From: Nitrosospira lacus
GTDB lineage: Bacteria > Pseudomonadota > Gammaproteobacteria > Burkholderiales > Nitrosomonadaceae
Direction: 5' to 3'
NCBI RefSeq assembly: GCF_000355765.4
Contig: NZ_CP021106.3
Span: forward strand, 1,955,137-2,019,136
Length of the DNA: 64,000 bases
Shown here: piece after piece, positions 61,186-64,000 of the stretch
Layout: each line of letters opens with the position of its first letter
Position numbering within the stretch: position 1 is the first letter of the stretch
The notes under the pieces: generated by a model
What the model was told of the DNA's origin: nothing
Databases searched by the model: none
The model's input: only the letters and a program-made list of their open reading frames with translations
Translations under genes and position numbers: made by a program

Positions 61186-64000
61186 ATGAATACCGGAATT
61201 CAGACAAGCTATTGGAAGTTCCATTCCTTCAGGCTGGACAAGGCCAACGCCATACTTTGGCATGATGATCAGGTCGTGCCCTTGCGGCCCAGGAATTTTG
61301 CCGCGTTATGTTATCTGATTGAACGGCATGGGCAGCTGGTGACAAAGGACGAGTTGCTGGATAGCGTGTGGCAGCATCGCCATGTCGGGGAGTCGGTGCT
61401 GAAAGTGTGCATCAACGAGCTGCGGCAGGCCCTCGGCGATGATGCCCGTGCCCCCGCCTATCTCGTAACGGTCGCGCGACGCGGCTACCGCTTCATCGCC
61501 CCCGTTACCCAGGTCCATCCATCAGAGCAATTGGAAGAACCTGCGAAAAAATTCCCTGCCGGCATCCGCCGCGCCCCTCAATCCGGTGCTAGAGCAAACT
61601 GGTGGATCGGCCGTGAAACAGCTCAGGCCCAATTGCTGGCTATCTGGCGGCATTCGCTGGAGGGTCTGCGCCAGATTGTTTTCCTGACAGGCGAGCCGGG
61701 AATCGGCAAAACTACCCTGGTCGAAATGTTCCTCAACGAGGTGAGCGATTATGCCCCGCTGGTTTTTCGCATGCGCTGCGTGGAGCATTTTGGTCAGGGC
61801 GAGGCACTGCTTCCGATGATTGAAGCCATCGAAAAGCATTGTCGGATGCCGGAAGGCGCCAAACTGATCGAGCTGTTGCATCGCCACGCACCGATCTGGC
61901 TTGCACAACTGCCATCAGTACTGCAACCCGAGGAACGGGAAGCTCTCCAGCGTGAAATCTTCGGCGCAAGCCGGGAGCGCATGATACGCGAAGGCTGCGA
62001 GCTGCTGGAAACTTTGAGCAAGGATGCGTCCTTGATTCTTGTGCTGGAGGACCTCCACTGGAGCGATCATGCAACGCTGGACTTTCTCGGCTTGCTGGCG
62101 CGGCGAAGCGAGTCTGCAGCCCTGCTGGTACTGGCGAGCTATCGACCAGTCGATGCCGCCTTGCAGGCGCATTCCGTCGCATTGGTTCACCGTGAATTGC
62201 AGTTGCGGGAAATAAGTTCCGAGATAGCCATTGATCCGTTTTCTCCGGACGAGGTCAGAGATTACCTTATCCGTCGCTTCCCGGCCATGGAAATGCCGGA
62301 CTCTTTAAGTCGAGCCCTTTTTGCCAGGACCGGTGGACATCCGCTATTCGTCTCCAACCTGATCGAATATCTGGTGAGCCATCATCGGCAATGGCCTCCT
62401 TCACGGGAGTCGATGGTGGACAAAGCCCTGCCGGATACTATCCGGCGCGTGATCGGACGCGAAATCGAACGATTAAGCCCCGATGAGCAGCGTGTGCTGG
62501 AGATTGCCAGCGTGATAGGGGTGCATTTTTCGGTGATATTGCTCGGGGCGGTACTCGATATGGAGACTGCCGAGGTGGATCGCTCCTGCGATGCCTTGGT
62601 CAGGCGCGGCCAGATACTGCTTCCGGACGGCATGGAGCAGGGGTCGCAGGGCGATGTTGTCGGCCACTATGCATTCCGCCACGCTCTGTATGTGGAAGTG
62701 CTCTATCAACGGCTCGTTCCGGGCCAGATCATCCGATTACATTTGCGCATCGGTGAATGCCTGGAGGAGGTGCACGGCAAGTCGAGCCTGAAGCATGCCG
62801 CCGAACTGGCCTTGCACTTCGAAAAAGGGTGGGATTGGATGCGAGCGGTTCGCTATCTGACGCTATCAGCCGCTAATGCCGCGCACCGTTTCGCCAATCG
62901 CCAGGCCTACGACTATCTGGTCCGTGCGCTGGGCTTGGTTCACCGGCTGCCGGCAGAGCGGCAGGTGGAAACACGCGTGGATCTTCTGAAGCAATCGTCG
63001 GTAGTAAGACGCTCGCTGGGCGATATAGCGGGGGCCAAGGCCGACCTGGAGGAAATGCTTGCCACGGCCAGAACCTCGGGAAGTTCCCGGGCGGAGGTTT
63101 TGGCACTTATCGAACTGAGCCGTGTTCTTGTATGGCTGAACCGCCGTCAATGCCTGGAATTGGCGGAACAGGCGTTGGCGCGCAGTAAGGATCTTGATGA
63201 CAAAATCCTTCAATCGGTGGTCAAGGGCATGTGGGGCGGACTGAATCTGTTATTTGGCCAGTGGCGCGAGGATTGTGCCAGCGCGTGCCGCGAAGCCATG
63301 GATGTCGCGCGGGCCGTCGCAACTCCTCAAATACTGCACACCCGGCTGACGCAGCATATCTATATCGAATTGCTGGCTTCGCGTTACAGAAGCGCCTGGA
63401 CGACGGCTGAAGAAGCCTTGGCGTTATCGCGTACCCTGGGTGATGGCTACATGTTTATAGTCGGGCATTACTACTGCGGATTGGCTCTACTGCACCTGGG
63501 CGAATGGCAAAAATTGCGCGAAATTGCGGAGGAGAGCAGGCGTGCATTCGAATCCAACTGTAACGATGCAAATTTACCACTCCGTTTGCACCGTCAGATC
63601 ATGATGGCGTGGCTGCATGTGGAGGCCTGCGATTTCGCAGGTGCCAAAGCATATTGCGAAGAGGTCCCGGCGGAGAATTCCGGGCCTTGGGCGACCTATA
63701 TCTCGGCTCATTTTTCGGCCATACTTGGAAGGGCGCTGCTCGGACTCGGAGATCACAAGGGAGCGATTCGATGTTTTGAAATTTTTTTCCAGGCGGAGGA
63801 AAACGAATCGTTGCCCTTGTCCCGCAACTATTCCTTCCCGGCTTGCCAGGGAGCCTGTGAAGCCTGGCTATCGCTGGGAGAATTCGGAAAAGCACGCCGC
63901 TACGCTCAGCGATTGCACGATCTTGCGGCGGGTGCACCGGAGAGCACTTATCTCGCGCTCAGCTATTCCCTTTTTGCCGAAATCGCCATGAAAGAAAATA
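61186..64000 (+). CDS. Winged-helix transcriptional regulator with STAND ATPase (partial)
   Basis: At least 938 residues from ATG 61186, running off the right edge. Residues 10-105 form an OmpR/CadC-type winged helix (NFAALCYLIERHGQLVTKDE, LLDSVWQHRHVGESVLKVCI, VARRGYRFIAPV). Residues 140-430 form an AAA_16 or STAND NTPase with Walker A FLTGEPGIGKTTL and Walker B LILVLEDLHWSD, followed by TPR-like helices. Such proteins act as ligand-triggered transcription factors. A short repeat remnant is in its leader. Confidence 0.85.
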   Translation, partial: MNTGIQTSYWKFHSFRLDKANAILWHDDQVVPLRPRNFAALCYLIERHGQLVTKDELLDSVWQHRHVGESVLKVCINELRQALGDDARAPAYLVTVARRGYRFIAPVTQVHPSEQLEEPAKKFPAGIRRAPQSGARANWWIGRETAQAQLLAIWRHSLEGLRQIVFLTGEPGIGKTTLVEMFLNEVSDYAPLVFRMRCVEHFGQGEALLPMIEAIEKHCRMPEGAKLIELLHRHAPIWLAQLPSVLQPEEREALQREIFGASRERMIREGCELLETLSKDASLILVLEDLHWSDHATLDFLGLLARRSESAALLVLASYRPVDAALQAHSVALVHRELQLREISSEIAIDPFSPDEVRDYLIRRFPAMEMPDSLSRALFARTGGHPLFVSNLIEYLVSHHRQWPPSRESMVDKALPDTIRRVIGREIERLSPDEQRVLEIASVIGVHFSVILLGAVLDMETAEVDRSCDALVRRGQILLPDGMEQGSQGDVVGHYAFRHALYVEVLYQRLVPGQIIRLHLRIGECLEEVHGKSSLKHAAELALHFEKGWDWMRAVRYLTLSAANAAHRFANRQAYDYLVRALGLVHRLPAERQVETRVDLLKQSSVVRRSLGDIAGAKADLEEMLATARTSGSSRAEVLALIELSRVLVWLNRRQCLELAEQALARSKDLDDKILQSVVKGMWGGLNLLFGQWREDCASACREAMDVARAVATPQILHTRLTQHIYIELLASRYRSAWTTAEEALALSRTLGDGYMFIVGHYYCGLALLHLGEWQKLREIAEESRRAFESNCNDANLPLRLHRQIMMAWLHVEACDFAGAKAYCEEVPAENSGPWATYISAHFSAILGRALLGLGDHKGAIRCFEIFFQAEENESLPLSRNYSFPACQGACEAWLSLGEFGKARRYAQRLHDLAAGAPESTYLALSYSLFAEIAMKEN

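Overview
The window looks like a chromosomal segment of a Gram-negative betaproteobacterium. The supporting features are a TonB-dependent receptor, Spy/CpxP plus CpxRA, an O-antigen ligase-type polymerase, YbhGFSR-type export genes, KtrAB and a SulP permease. The overall gene style resembles Nitrosospira/Nitrosomonadaceae, but no rRNA or marker gene is present, so that placement is inference. I saw no tRNA, rRNA or CRISPR array.

Layout. (1) 1-8880: part of a podovirus-like prophage with tail and internal virion proteins, a GNAT-virion protein fusion, a small ribbon-helix-helix-like regulator pair and a duplicated gene start. (2) 8951-10950: a lone OLD-type ATPase with a degenerate TOPRIM, behind a palindromic promoter. 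(3) 11088-14572: surface polysaccharide genes (glycosyltransferase, Wzy/WaaL-type protein, methyltransferase). (4) 14863-25404: DUF4198 protein, cupin, PqqU-like receptor, lipoprotein hydrolase, regulator with a perfect operator, SulP transporter, geranylgeranyl-reductase-like flavoprotein and a P-type ATPase fragment. (5) 25529-32119: KtrAB, tandem UspA protein, phytase-esterase-like protein and a lipoprotein/partner pair. (6) 32591-38103: a YbhG-F-S-R-type exporter operon, followed by a vanadium haloperoxidase-like PAP2 protein, a GAF protein and two gene remnants.

(7) 41902-57612 is the most unusual region. It holds an alpha/beta hydrolase, a caspase-NTPase-TPR protein, a TIR-like/Clp_N-like/KAP NTPase, a membrane protein, a PatA/PatG-type subtilisin, a CxxC mini-protein and a detached PatG C-terminal protein. 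After these come three small genes whose products share an N-terminal PxFxAExSL-type leader and end in cysteine-containing tails. Two proteins with the same beta-rich domain bracket the set, and a DUF2278/lamin-tail protein closes it. I read this as a candidate RiPP-like or conflict (regulated cell death) locus whose precursors would be cut by the S8 protease. (8) 57826-60611: Spy/CpxP plus CpxRA with a CpxR box between them. (9) 61186 to the end: a winged-helix, STAND-type ATPase regulator that runs off the window.

Three copies (348-380 bp) of a MITE-like element with 17-bp terminal inverted repeats sit exactly at stop codons. All three have the same polarity relative to the upstream gene, and two split operons (ktrA/ktrB and the two ABC permeases) without damaging them. 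Degenerate single ends of the same element occur elsewhere.
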